25,250 nucleotides of DNA from WJLY01 sp964399265 (GCA_964399265.1 CAYNQF010000029.1:1-25250), one strand, 5' to 3'; shown: positions 6,755 to 14,671, counted from the first letter of the stretch. The notes: generated by a model not told the origin, from the sequence alone. Made by a program: numbers and translations.

Positions 6755-8729
6755 GTACTACATCACGACCGCGATCGACTATGTGAACAGCGCTCCCCAC
6801 ATCGGGACCGCGTACGAGAAGATCTCAGCCGACGTCTTCGCCAGGTTCCACAGGATGATCGGCGACGACGTCTATTTCCAGATGGGGAACGATGAGCACA
6901 GCCAGAACGTTGCGCGCTCGGCCCGTGTGAACGGGATGGACCCGAAGGCCTACTGCGATCAGATGGAGAAGATCTTCAGGGACATCTGGACGAGGCTGGA
7001 GATCGACTACGACGAGTTTGTGCGAACGACCGACGAGCGGCACATCGTAGGGCTCCGGAAGCTCATAGAGGCGATGAAGAACGACATCTACCGAGGTCAC
7101 TACGAGGGCTTCTACTGTGAGTCGTGCGAGGCCTTTCTCCAGGAGAAGGACCTCGTGGACGGATGCTGTGAGGTCCACGGCGTGGCCCCGGCGCGAATCG
7201 TGGAGGAGAACTACTTCTTCAGACTGTCGAAGTACACTGAGCCTCTACTTCGCCACATCGAAGAGAACCCCGACTTCATCGAGCCGCAGTCGCGCCGTAA
7301 CGAGATCATCCAGCTGCTGCGCGGAGGCCTTTCGGACATCAGCGTGACGCGGGCCGGAGCCGAGTGGGGCGTTCCGCTGCCGATGGATGCGTCGCAGAAG
7401 ATCTACGTGTGGGTCGATGCCGTCACGAACTACGCGACCGGCGCCGGCTACGGCACCGACGATGCGCGCTTTGCCAAGTGGTGGCCCGCGGACGTGCACA
7501 TCATCGGAAAGGACATCACCAGGTTCCACTGCGTCATCTGGCCCGCCATGCTCATGTCCGCCGGGGTCGAACTCCCGAAGAAGGTCTTCGGTCACGGCTT
7601 CGTCTACTTCAAGGGACAGAAGCTCTCGAAGAGCCGCGGCATCGTGGTCGATCCGCTCGAGGCGGCGGACGTGTTCGGCCCCAGCGCGCTTCGCTACTAC
7701 CTTATGAGGGAAGGCACATACGGCAAGGACGTGGACTTCACGTGGGAGCAGTTCCGCGCCAGGTACGACTCCGAGCTGGCCAACGACCTGGGCAACCTCG
7801 TGTCCAGGGTGACGGCGATGGTGGTCAAGTTCCTGGGCGGCGAGTTCGAGCGGCCGGAGTCCGACGGCGGCGGCGACCTGGCACGGCTGGCGGCGGAGAC
7901 CCGCGGCGCGGTCGTACGCGAGATGGCCACCTACGCCCCTCAGAACGCCCTGGGCGCCGTCTGGGAACTCGTCCGGCGGGCGAACGCCTACATAGAAGAG
8001 GAGAGGCCGTGGGTCCTGGCGAAGGAGAATTCGCCCAGGCTTGCGCCCGTCCTCTTCGGCGTGCTCGAAGCCATCCGTCAGGTGGCCGTGCTCTCGTGGC
8101 CGGTCATGCCGGGCAAGTGCGACGAGATCCTGGCGGCCCTGGGTCTCGGCTTCGAGCCCGGCGCCGCTCCTCTCGACGAGCTTCTGGTGTGGGGGGAGGG
8201 GTGGCCGGAGACGATATCCATTCGGAAGGCCGACGCCGTCTTCCCGAAGTACACCGACGAGGACCTGGTCGGAGCGTTCGACGCCGCGTCCGCGACGGGT
8301 AGGAGGGGGGCGGACGCCGCGTCGGACGAAGCAAAGAAGCAGACCGGAGACAACGAGACGGAGGCTTCGAAGAAGGGCTCCGACGCTCAGAAAGGCGAAA
8401 GAGAGATGCTCAAGTTCGAGGACTTCCAGAAGCTGGACCTCAGGCTGGCCAAGGTCGTTGCGTGCGAGAAGGTCGAGGGAGCCGACAAACTTCTCAGGCT
8501 CACCGTCGATCTCGGCGGCGGAGACGAGCGGCAGATGGTCGCCGGCATAGCCAAGTCGTACGATCCCGAGAGCCTGGTCGGCCGCACGATCGTCGTCGTC
8601 GCGAACCTCGAGCCGGCGACGATACGCGGCGTCGAGTCCAGGGCCATGCTCCTGGCCGCCTCCAACGACGACGGGACGGCCGTCCTCGTTCCCGACAGAG
8701 AGCTTCCGCCCGGCACGAAGGTCCGCTAG
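6744..8729 (+). CDS. metG: Methionyl-tRNA synthetase with C-terminal tRNA-binding domain
   Basis: MetG charges tRNA-Met with methionine. The start at 6744 (MRSKYYITTAIDYVNSAPHI) matches the family N-terminus; the longer open frame upstream lies inside ricT and is rejected. In 661 residues there is a class I catalytic core with the HIGH-type motif written PHIGTAY (18-24) and a KMSKS-type motif written KLSKS (293-297). A zinc knuckle has Cys125, Cys128, Cys142 and His145. The anticodon-binding helical domain covers about 340-500, followed by a Lys/Glu-rich linker (about 515-555). A Trbp111/Arc1p-type OB-fold tRNA-binding domain lies at about 556-661 (KFEDFQKLDLRLAKVVACE). The last residue of the HIGH motif is Thr, a mild departure. 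The gene overlaps ricT by 11 bases and the next gene by one base (TAGTG). Confidence 0.96.
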   Translation: MRSKYYITTAIDYVNSAPHIGTAYEKISADVFARFHRMIGDDVYFQMGNDEHSQNVARSARVNGMDPKAYCDQMEKIFRDIWTRLEIDYDEFVRTTDERHIVGLRKLIEAMKNDIYRGHYEGFYCESCEAFLQEKDLVDGCCEVHGVAPARIVEENYFFRLSKYTEPLLRHIEENPDFIEPQSRRNEIIQLLRGGLSDISVTRAGAEWGVPLPMDASQKIYVWVDAVTNYATGAGYGTDDARFAKWWPADVHIIGKDITRFHCVIWPAMLMSAGVELPKKVFGHGFVYFKGQKLSKSRGIVVDPLEAADVFGPSALRYYLMREGTYGKDVDFTWEQFRARYDSELANDLGNLVSRVTAMVVKFLGGEFERPESDGGGDLARLAAETRGAVVREMATYAPQNALGAVWELVRRANAYIEEERPWVLAKENSPRLAPVLFGVLEAIRQVAVLSWPVMPGKCDEILAALGLGFEPGAAPLDELLVWGEGWPETISIRKADAVFPKYTDEDLVGAFDAASATGRRGADAASDEAKKQTGDNETEASKKGSDAQKGEREMLKFEDFQKLDLRLAKVVACEKVEGADKLLRLTVDLGGGDERQMVAGIAKSYDPESLVGRTIVVVANLEPATIRGVESRAMLLAASNDDGTAVLVPDRELPPGTKVR

Positions 8730-10171
8730 TGTCCGACACCGGAACGCCGATGCGAGATCCAGACACCCGCAACACGCTCCTGTGTGACACGCACGTCCAC
8801 CTGAACCTGGAGGACTACTCGCGAGACAGGGACGCGGTCATCCGCCGCGCCCTGGACGCGGGCCTCGAGTTCATGGTGAACGTCGGCTTCAACCTTCAGA
8901 CCTCACTCGAGTCTGCGGCGCTCGCGCGGGAGCACGATTTCATCTACGCGTCGGTCGGCCTGCATCCACACGATGCGAGCGACCTGGACGACGGACTTCT
9001 CGCGACGTTCCGCGAGATGTCGAGAGAGCCCGCCGTCGTGGCGATAGGCGAGACGGGCCTCGACTACTACCGCGACTTGTCTCCCAGGGACCTTCAGCGG
9101 GACGCCTTCCGACGTCAGATCCGCCTTGCGCGGGAAGTAGGATTGCCGCTCATCATTCACAACAGGGACGCCCTCGAAGACGTGCTCGAGATCCTGGACG
9201 AGGAGAATGCCTCCGAGGTCGGCGGCGTGATGCACTGCTTTCCCGGCGACGCGGGCTACGCTCGGGAAGTCGTCGAGCGGGGCTTCCACGTCGGTATCGG
9301 GGGGCCGGTCACGTACTCCCGGAAGGGCCGTCTCGTCGACGTGGCGCGCGACGTTCCGAAGGAGAAGCTCCTTCTCGAGACCGACGCGCCCTGGCTCACA
9401 CCCGAGCCATATCGGGGGCGCGCGCGCGAGCGACGCGAGCGGGCGCGGAACGAACCGTCGTACGTGGCGCAGGTCGCCTCGACGATAGCTTCGATCCGGG
9501 GCGTGGACGTGCGCGACCTTGCCCGCGTCACGACCGGCAACGCCATGAAGCTGTTCGGCGTCACGCCGGCGGGCGGCCCATCGATCGCCTACGAGATGGG
9601 CGGCAACCTCTACCTCAACATCACGAACAGGTGCACGAACGCCTGCGATTTCTGCATCCGGCACCAGTCGGACACGCTCTGGGGCTACTGCCTGAAGCTC
9701 AAGGGTGAACCCACCGTCGAAGAACTGATGTCGGCCATCGGAGACGCCTCCGGCCATCGCGAGGTAGTCTTCTGCGGCTACGGCGAGCCGACGGAGCGCC
9801 TCGACGTCGTTCTCGATGTCGGCAGGCGTCTGAGAGAGGCCGGCGTCAGGGTCCGGCTGGACACCAACGGGCACGGCAGCCTCATCTGGAACAGGAACGT
9901 AGTGCCGGAGCTGTCTCGGGCGGTGGACGCGGTCTCCGTGAGCCTGAATGCGCCGGATGCCGATACGTACTACAGGCTGTGCCATCCCAGGTTCGGCGAG
10001 CGGACGTTCGAACACGTTCTCTCCTTCATAAGGGAGTGCAAGGCGGCCGGCATCGAGACGGTCGCGAGCGTAGTCGCGGCTCCGGGTGTCGACGTGAACG
10101 CGACAAGGAAGCTGGCCGGCGAGCTTGGAGTGCCGCTCCGCGTGCGCGGCGGAACCGGGGAGCGACGATGA
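8729..10171 (+). CDS. tatD: TatD-family metal-dependent deoxyribonuclease fused to a radical SAM domain
   Basis: One 480-residue polypeptide carries two enzymes. Residues about 16-278 are a TatD hydrolase with its metal ligands in place: His22 and His24 (DTHVHLN), Glu108 (GETGLDYYRD), His144 (IIHNRD), His169 (MHCFPGD) and Asp219 (LLETDAPWLTP). Residues about 287-480 are a short radical SAM domain with Cys302, Cys306 and Cys309 in CTNACDFC and a GYGEPTERLD segment. It resembles the known TatD-linked radical SAM family, found fused to or beside TatD; its substrate is unknown. No SPASM or extra cluster domain is visible. The GTG at 8729 overlaps the metG stop; an ATG at 8750 is an alternative. 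The 3' end overlaps ksgA by four bases (ATGA). Confidence 0.92.
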   Translation: MSDTGTPMRDPDTRNTLLCDTHVHLNLEDYSRDRDAVIRRALDAGLEFMVNVGFNLQTSLESAALAREHDFIYASVGLHPHDASDLDDGLLATFREMSREPAVVAIGETGLDYYRDLSPRDLQRDAFRRQIRLAREVGLPLIIHNRDALEDVLEILDEENASEVGGVMHCFPGDAGYAREVVERGFHVGIGGPVTYSRKGRLVDVARDVPKEKLLLETDAPWLTPEPYRGRARERRERARNEPSYVAQVASTIASIRGVDVRDLARVTTGNAMKLFGVTPAGGPSIAYEMGGNLYLNITNRCTNACDFCIRHQSDTLWGYCLKLKGEPTVEELMSAIGDASGHREVVFCGYGEPTERLDVVLDVGRRLREAGVRVRLDTNGHGSLIWNRNVVPELSRAVDAVSVSLNAPDADTYYRLCHPRFGERTFEHVLSFIRECKAAGIETVASVVAAPGVDVNATRKLAGELGVPLRVRGGTGERR

Positions 10172-11040
10172 AGCCAACGCCGGCGGGTGAGATGCTGGCG
10201 AGGTACGGACTCGCCCCGTCGAAGGAGCGAGGCCAGAACTTCCTCGTTGACCCGAACGTCGCGCAGAAGATCGTGGAAGCCGTTGCTCCCGCGCCGGGCG
10301 AGGTGGTCGTGGAGGTCGGGACCGGCTTCGGCGCCATCACCTTCGGCCTGGCCGAGCGCGCGAGGCACGTGGTCACCATCGAACACGACTCGGGCATAGC
10401 CCGGGCGTTCCGCGAGGAGTATGGTGAGCCGGCCGGTGTGACGCTGGTCGAGGGAGACGCTCTGGAGTTCGACCTGCGCTCGGCGGCGGAGCGGTTCGCT
10501 GTCAAGAAGGTCGTCGTGGCCGGTAATCTGCCGTACAATCTGACGAGCCCCGTTCTTCGGCAGGTAATCGAAGGCCGGAGTTGCGTATCGCGGGCCGTCT
10601 TCATGATGCAGAAGGAGGTCGCGGACAGGCTGGCAGCGTCCCCGGGGGAGAGCGACTACTCGGCCCTGACGGCGGTGGTCGGATTCCACGCGCGCGTGCG
10701 GCCGCACTTCGTCGTGCGACGGACGTGCTTCCTCCCCAGGCCCGCAGTCGACTCGCGCGTCGTCGGGCTGGATCTGACGGCGGGACCCGTACGAGACGCG
10801 GAGCCGGACCTCTACGACACGGTGGTGCACGCCGCGTTCGGCCAGCGGCGCAAGATGTTGAGAGGGACGCTCGCGGAACTGGCGCGGCTCGCCGGGACGA
10901 CCATCGATAGACTCTCCACTGAGACGGGCCTCGACATGTCGAGGCGCGGCGAGACGTTGTCGGTGGAGGAGTTCGAGCAGCTGACGCTTGCCCTCGAGCG
11001 CGCCCGAAGCGGGCGCGCGGGCGGCGGGAGAGCGGATTGA
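10168..11040 (+). CDS. ksgA: 16S rRNA dimethyladenosine transferase
   Basis: KsgA (RsmA) dimethylates two adjacent adenines in the 3'-terminal hairpin of 16S rRNA during small-subunit maturation. The 290-residue length is usual. Landmarks are the leading GQNFLVDPN, the SAM motif VVEVGTGFGAIT, the GDALEFDL segment and the catalytic NLPYNLTSPVL (NLPYN at 120-124). A C-terminal helical domain ends in LSVEEFEQL. The start at 10168 is preferred over longer frames because it gives the family N-terminus, has GGGGAG at 10157-10162 and overlaps the previous stop by four bases. The stop overlaps the TTG start of the barrel gene by four bases. Placement after tatD repeats the order seen in Bacillus subtilis. 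Confidence 0.96.
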   Translation: MKPTPAGEMLARYGLAPSKERGQNFLVDPNVAQKIVEAVAPAPGEVVVEVGTGFGAITFGLAERARHVVTIEHDSGIARAFREEYGEPAGVTLVEGDALEFDLRSAAERFAVKKVVVAGNLPYNLTSPVLRQVIEGRSCVSRAVFMMQKEVADRLAASPGESDYSALTAVVGFHARVRPHFVVRRTCFLPRPAVDSRVVGLDLTAGPVRDAEPDLYDTVVHAAFGQRRKMLRGTLAELARLAGTTIDRLSTETGLDMSRRGETLSVEEFEQLTLALERARSGRAGGGRAD

Positions 11041-12980
11041 ACCTGAGACGCGCCATCATCGCAGCGATACTCGCGGGCGTGGCCCTGGTCCTGGTCGCGG
11101 AGCCTGTCCTCGCGCAGTACGAGGACGAGGACGAGGAACAGGTACAGGGTGAAGAACAGGTACAGGGTGAAGAGGAGGAGGAACCCGATCATCCGCTCGC
11201 AGGGACGTTTCGGCGCAGCGTCACGGATTGGGCCCCGGAGTTCCATCCCAACTACAAGCTCACTCACACGCGCGACCAGGATGTTTCGTCGTGGACGCAC
11301 GCGTTCAGCATGAACTACTCGCTCACGCCGAATGTGGCGTTCAGAGCGTCGTCGAACATAGTGCTGAGGGAGAACGAAGTTCTGAGCAGGACCAACACGC
11401 AGGAGACCTGGAACGCGGGCCTCGATCTGGCGGTGACCTCCGCGATCTCCACCGGCATCAAGTTCACGAGGACGAACCAGGTGGACGTGAGAAACAAGGG
11501 CGAGTCGAACGAAGTGAGGAGCTTCAGAGAGCGCGAGCAGGTGAACCTGACCACCGACTATGCCAAGACGTTCCTGAGCGGTATCGGCGTCACGCTTGGG
11601 ACGGGCGGGGGCATGGAGAGCAACAAGTACGGCGATGTGCAGAGCAAGGGCAACACGCAGAGGATCAGCGCAGGGGTGAAGTACGAGGCGCCGCTGGGCG
11701 TCAATACGGACTTCCACTACAACGGCAGCCACTCACTTCTGGATTCGCAGCAGGGAGACCTCAAGAGCACCGACGAGTCGTTCGAACACGGCCTCACCGG
11801 GCACGTTGACTATGACTGGATGGGAAACGGCTTCTCCGTCGACATGCGCAGATCGTCATCCAGCAAACAATATCCGAAGGAGCAGCAGACCGAGACCAGA
11901 AGAGGCAGGAGTGAGTCGGTCGACTTCAGGGGTGACCTGCAGCTCGTGGAGAACCTGACCACGGCGATCGGACTGGGCTACTCGAGGGTCAGGACGAACT
12001 ACGGCTTGGAGGCGTCGAAGGACAGCGACCTGAAGACGCGCTCCGTGAGCGCCAGCCTGGCGTACAACATGGACGAGACGCGTTTCGCCGCGGAGCTCAG
12101 GTCTGAGAGGAAGCGCAGCGACTACTTCGATACACAGACCGGCAGCTCCTATACCAGCACCGCGAGCGTGTCGATGAGCCACGACTTCGGTGACAAACTG
12201 AGCGGCGTGTTGAGGGGGCGGACCAGCTTGATCTCGCACCACTACGACGACATAGAGGCCAACGACCAGGACCGTGACCTGTTCGACCAGGAGGGGACCC
12301 TCCAGCTCGACTACGTCCCGCGCAGCGACATAACGACATCGCTCTTCGTGAAGATGCGTGAGGACAATCTCATCTACATAAGAAGGAGCAGGACCGGAGA
12401 CAACAAGACGTCACAGACCTACTCCGTTCAACCATCCATAACCAAGAGATTCGGATCCTCCGTCAGCGTGACGCAGAAATACGAGCTGTCGGCCGACTAC
12501 ACCTTCTATTCGTACAACGAGGACTCGAACTTCCTGATTCGCAATTTCACGGTCAGCACATCGCTGGATTGGTCGCCCATCGGCAGGGTGAGGGTATCGG
12601 TCGACCACAGGTACCGCGCGCAGGACGAGGGCGCGTACATCAAGGACCAATCGGGCGTGGAGCGCTACGGCAAGAACAGCGAACGATACGACAACAACCT
12701 GAATCTCAAGCTGGGGTACAAGCTGTTCGGGCTGGTCAACCTGCAGGTGTCACAGGGGCTCGCCTACCAGGAGAAGTGGGACGTGAAGGGTGGCGACCGC
12801 GAGCTGGCGTGGAAGAAGTTCGACACGTCGCTGTCCGGCAAGGCCCAGGCCGACTACCAACTCGAGAGCGGGACCAAGATCAGCTTCAGCATCGGGCGCA
12901 CCTACCGCGACGCCACCAACATCACGGAGCGCCAGCGCGAGGTCTGGGACATCTCCCTCAATCTCGACAAGACCTTCTGA
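11037..12980 (+). CDS. Predicted outer-membrane beta-barrel protein, uncharacterised
   Basis: The protein has 647 residues. A signal peptide (about 1-26, ending EPVLA before QYEDED) is followed by a very acidic segment containing two QVQGEE units. From about residue 50 to the end the sequence is a run of alternating polar and hydrophobic strands rich in Ser, Thr, Arg, Asp and aromatics, with no long hydrophobic helix, typical of a large outer-membrane barrel. It ends in a strand finishing WDISLNLDKTF; a terminal Phe is the usual barrel-assembly signal. No plug or TonB box is apparent. The TTG start overlaps the ksgA stop (TTGA) and has GGGAG six bases upstream at 11026-11030. The next gene, 20 bases on, is a lipoprotein and a possible partner. 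I do not recognise a named family, and the function is unknown. Confidence 0.8.
   Translation: MNLRRAIIAAILAGVALVLVAEPVLAQYEDEDEEQVQGEEQVQGEEEEEPDHPLAGTFRRSVTDWAPEFHPNYKLTHTRDQDVSSWTHAFSMNYSLTPNVAFRASSNIVLRENEVLSRTNTQETWNAGLDLAVTSAISTGIKFTRTNQVDVRNKGESNEVRSFREREQVNLTTDYAKTFLSGIGVTLGTGGGMESNKYGDVQSKGNTQRISAGVKYEAPLGVNTDFHYNGSHSLLDSQQGDLKSTDESFEHGLTGHVDYDWMGNGFSVDMRRSSSSKQYPKEQQTETRRGRSESVDFRGDLQLVENLTTAIGLGYSRVRTNYGLEASKDSDLKTRSVSASLAYNMDETRFAAELRSERKRSDYFDTQTGSSYTSTASVSMSHDFGDKLSGVLRGRTSLISHHYDDIEANDQDRDLFDQEGTLQLDYVPRSDITTSLFVKMREDNLIYIRRSRTGDNKTSQTYSVQPSITKRFGSSVSVTQKYELSADYTFYSYNEDSNFLIRNFTVSTSLDWSPIGRVRVSVDHRYRAQDEGAYIKDQSGVERYGKNSERYDNNLNLKLGYKLFGLVNLQVSQGLAYQEKWDVKGGDRELAWKKFDTSLSGKAQADYQLESGTKISFSIGRTYRDATNITERQREVWDISLNLDKTF
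11136..11171 (+). repeat. Perfect 18-bp tandem duplication inside the barrel gene
   Basis: Bases 11136-11153 (GAACAGGTACAGGGTGAA) are repeated exactly at 11154-11171. The repeat is in frame and duplicates a six-residue acidic unit (EQVQGE) just after the signal peptide. The identity suggests a recent slippage event, in a linker where length change is likely tolerated. Confidence 0.9.
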
Positions 12981-13000
12981 CGACTGGAGGCCGAGCCACC

Positions 13001-13666
13001 ATGTTCACAACGGTGAGTGACGGAAGGGAATCCCCTCGGGGCGTGCACGCGACCGCACGCCCGCGGTGCGCGCGGGTCCTGGCGGCCGTCTCTCTTCTGG
13101 CCGCGTGCCTGCTCATTGGCGGGTGCATATTCAGCCCACGCGAGCCCGATGGGCCGCCGGAGGGAACGCCCACGAACTGGGAGACGCCGATCACGACGAG
13201 CATCGTGCTCTCTAATCTGAAGTCCGCCTTCGAGGGAGAGGGTGTCACGAACTACAGAGACTGCTTCGCGGACAGCTTCAGGTTCCACGTCGACCCGTCG
13301 GACTCTCTGGACGCGGCGGCGGTGTCGGAGGGCGACGTCTTCATTCACTGGAATCGTGACGACGAAGAGCACGCCGCAAGCGGCATATTCGGGGACGCGA
13401 GCGGCATCACGCTTTCGTTCACCACGATCCAGCAACCGGACGAGAGCACGGACAACACGTACCGGATAGAGGAGTACACGCTCACGATAGAGTGGAACTC
13501 ACCGGGCCAGCACGAGGAGACTCTCTACAAGGGGCAGGCCTCGTTGCACATGAGGCGCGACGCGACGGGGCGTTGGGCGATATACCGGTGGGTCGACAGG
13601 CGGCTCAGCAGCGGTTCGTATCCCACGTGGGGACGGCTCCGAAGGGACTACGGGACCGTGAACTGA
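13001..13666 (+). CDS. Uncharacterised lipoprotein, paralogue of the next gene
   Basis: From the ATG at 13001 the protein has 221 residues. GGAGG ends ten bases upstream at 12990. A positively charged leader of unusual length is followed by a hydrophobic stretch and LLIGGC, with Cys42 as the likely lipid attachment site, then a Pro-rich linker (EPDGPPEGTPTNWE). The mature part has TSIVLSNLKSAFEGEGVTNY and then a CFADSFRFHVDPSD segment. Later come LTIEW and a closing YRWVDRR. This resembles the NTF2-like cone fold, but that is inference. The lipoprotein at 13923 shares this plan, including the final GRL segment. It is 20 bases after the barrel gene, so the two are likely co-expressed. I do not recognise a named family. 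Confidence 0.82.
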   Translation: MFTTVSDGRESPRGVHATARPRCARVLAAVSLLAACLLIGGCIFSPREPDGPPEGTPTNWETPITTSIVLSNLKSAFEGEGVTNYRDCFADSFRFHVDPSDSLDAAAVSEGDVFIHWNRDDEEHAASGIFGDASGITLSFTTIQQPDESTDNTYRIEEYTLTIEWNSPGQHEETLYKGQASLHMRRDATGRWAIYRWVDRRLSSGSYPTWGRLRRDYGTVN

Positions 13667-13850
13667 TCCGGGCGGGACCGCCCGCCCCGGCCGTACCGGC
13701 CATCCGTTCCGGCCCTGCGGTCCGGGGCATCGGGAAACCTCCATAACATGCCTCAGGCACGGTACTTGCACGCTCATTCCCGGAGAGCGCCGTGCCGCGA
13801 TGGGGGCGGCGCCGGGACCGGTGTGAATACCGGCTCCCCGTGGTGCGTCT
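13667..13850 (+). other. Non-coding, hairpin-rich gap after the long gene string
   Basis: No gene was found here. At least four hairpins can be drawn. One has a six-base stem, 13669-13674 with 13679-13684 (CGGGCG/CGCCCG). A second is 13689-13693 with 13697-13701. A third has GGCACGG at 13756-13762 pairing with 13790-13796, enclosing CGCTC 13771-13775 with 13785-13789. The fourth has GGGACCGGT at 13814-13822 pairing with 13829-13838, with one bulged C. Alternative pairings also exist, such as CCCCGG 13685-13690 with CCGGGG 13722-13727. No T-tract follows any of them. The simplest reading is the 3' end of the upstream transcript; a small structured RNA is possible. It matches no riboswitch class I know. 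Confidence 0.45.
13669..13684 (+). terminator. GC-rich hairpin just after the lipoprotein stop codon
   Basis: A six-base perfect stem (CGGGCG/CGCCCG) with a GGAC loop starts three bases after the stop codon at 13666. It is the first hairpin after a run of co-directional genes and precedes a new promoter. No U-run follows, so Rho-dependent ending or RNA processing is as likely as intrinsic termination. Confidence 0.4.
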
Positions 13851-13851
13851 C

Positions 13852-13880
13852 TTGACTGAGGCGCAGCTCCTGAATATGAT
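13852..13880 (+). promoter_or_regulatory. Sigma-70-type promoter for the second lipoprotein gene
   Basis: TTGACT (13852-13857) and TATGAT (13875-13880) are separated by exactly 17 bases, each one mismatch from the TTGACA and TATAAT consensus. Transcription would begin near 13887, giving a leader of about 36 bases before the ATG at 13923. This separates the second lipoprotein from the upstream gene string. Confidence 0.75.
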
Positions 13881-13922
13881 GACTGGTGTGAGTGAGGAGC
13901 TTCAGAGGGCGTGGGAGACACC

Positions 13923-14594
13923 ATGAGCAAGCACGTTCTTCGCTGGATGGCGACGTGTGTTCTGTCCGTCGTCGTTGTTGCCGCCGTGGCAGGGTGCTGG
14001 AACCCGTTCGCGCCGGGCGAGACCGATGACAGCCACGATATAGACATCCAGTACAAGTTGAGGACGAGCCCGGACAACGTCATCTATAACCTCAACACCG
14101 CCTACAAGTGGATGAACGCGGAACAGTATCTCGCGTGCCTGGCGGAAGACTTCGTGTTCACCCTGAACCCCGAGGATTACGAGAACCCCGACAGCGAACT
14201 GCCGCCGTCGTGGGGCAAGCAGGAGGAGCGCGACATACACCAGAACATGTTCGCGGACACCACCAACGTCGACAGGATCGACCTGACGCTCACCTACCAA
14301 TGGTACGTCTACGACACGGGCGCGGAGCAGGATGATCCCTACGACGACCGGTTCACGTACCGCGAGGGTACGGATCTGCGCGTGTGGGTAGGAGAGTACA
14401 CCTACTGGGCCAATGCCGATCAGGAGTTCGTGTTTAAGATCGACCAGGACGAGGTCGGTCCGCACGGTGAGACCCTGTGGGAGATCGCTGAGTGGTTCGA
14501 CATCCAGAAGCCGGATGATGGGAAGATCCGAGCGGACGACGGCAGCGGCACTGAGGAAGTGTCCTTCGGGCGGCTCAAGTCCATGTTCAGATAG
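13923..14594 (+). CDS. Uncharacterised lipoprotein, paralogue of the previous gene
   Basis: The protein has 223 residues. The ATG at 13923 is chosen because GGGAG lies at 13913-13917 and the sequence then starts with a standard lipoprotein signal: K/R residues, a hydrophobic core and AVAGC with Cys25 as the lipidated residue. The mature part has SPDNVIYNLNTAYKWMNAEQY, LAEDFVFTLNPEDYENPD, a LTLTYQWYVYD strand and a closing LWEIAEWFDIQ, ending in FGRLKSMFR. The layout and several segments match the lipoprotein at 13001, so they are paralogues from an old duplication. Unlike that gene it has its own strong promoter and is followed by a palindrome, so it appears to be a single-gene unit. Function is unknown; an NTF2-like fold is possible. 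Confidence 0.83.
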   Translation: MSKHVLRWMATCVLSVVVVAAVAGCWNPFAPGETDDSHDIDIQYKLRTSPDNVIYNLNTAYKWMNAEQYLACLAEDFVFTLNPEDYENPDSELPPSWGKQEERDIHQNMFADTTNVDRIDLTLTYQWYVYDTGAEQDDPYDDRFTYREGTDLRVWVGEYTYWANADQEFVFKIDQDEVGPHGETLWEIAEWFDIQKPDDGKIRADDGSGTEEVSFGRLKSMFR

Positions 14595-14640
14595 CGGCCG
14601 GCTGGTCCGACCGGATCGGGGTCACATAGTCAGTCTGCGG

Positions 14641-14666
14641 GCGGGGAACGGCATGCCGTTCCCCGC
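14641..14666 (+). terminator. 26-bp perfect palindrome, likely terminator hairpin
   Basis: Bases 14641-14666 read the same on both strands (GCGGGGAACGGCA and its complement), giving a 13-base stem before loop constraints. One G-U and one G-C pair could extend it outward. It starts 46 bases after the lipoprotein stop and is followed by TCTGCTT, a poor U-tract. A factor-assisted terminator or RNA-stabilising hairpin fits best. A protein-binding site is an alternative, because the next promoter starts six bases beyond it. Confidence 0.6.
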
Positions 14667-14671
14667 TCTGC

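Noticed and set aside
9979..10167. Upstream extension of the ksgA frame
   Set aside because: It overlaps the radical SAM coding sequence; the ATG at 10168 gives the family N-terminus and has a ribosome binding site.
8903..10177. 424-codon open frame on the minus strand
   Set aside because: It is antisense to the TatD-radical SAM gene, whose active-site residues prove the plus-strand frame.
12569..13000. Upstream extension of the first lipoprotein frame
   Set aside because: It lies within the barrel gene in another frame, and would bury the lipoprotein signal in the middle of the protein.
13740..13850. Known riboswitch (cobalamin, glycine, TPP or cyclic di-GMP type)
   Set aside because: None of the conserved core sequences of these classes was found, and the region lies upstream of the promoter of the next gene.
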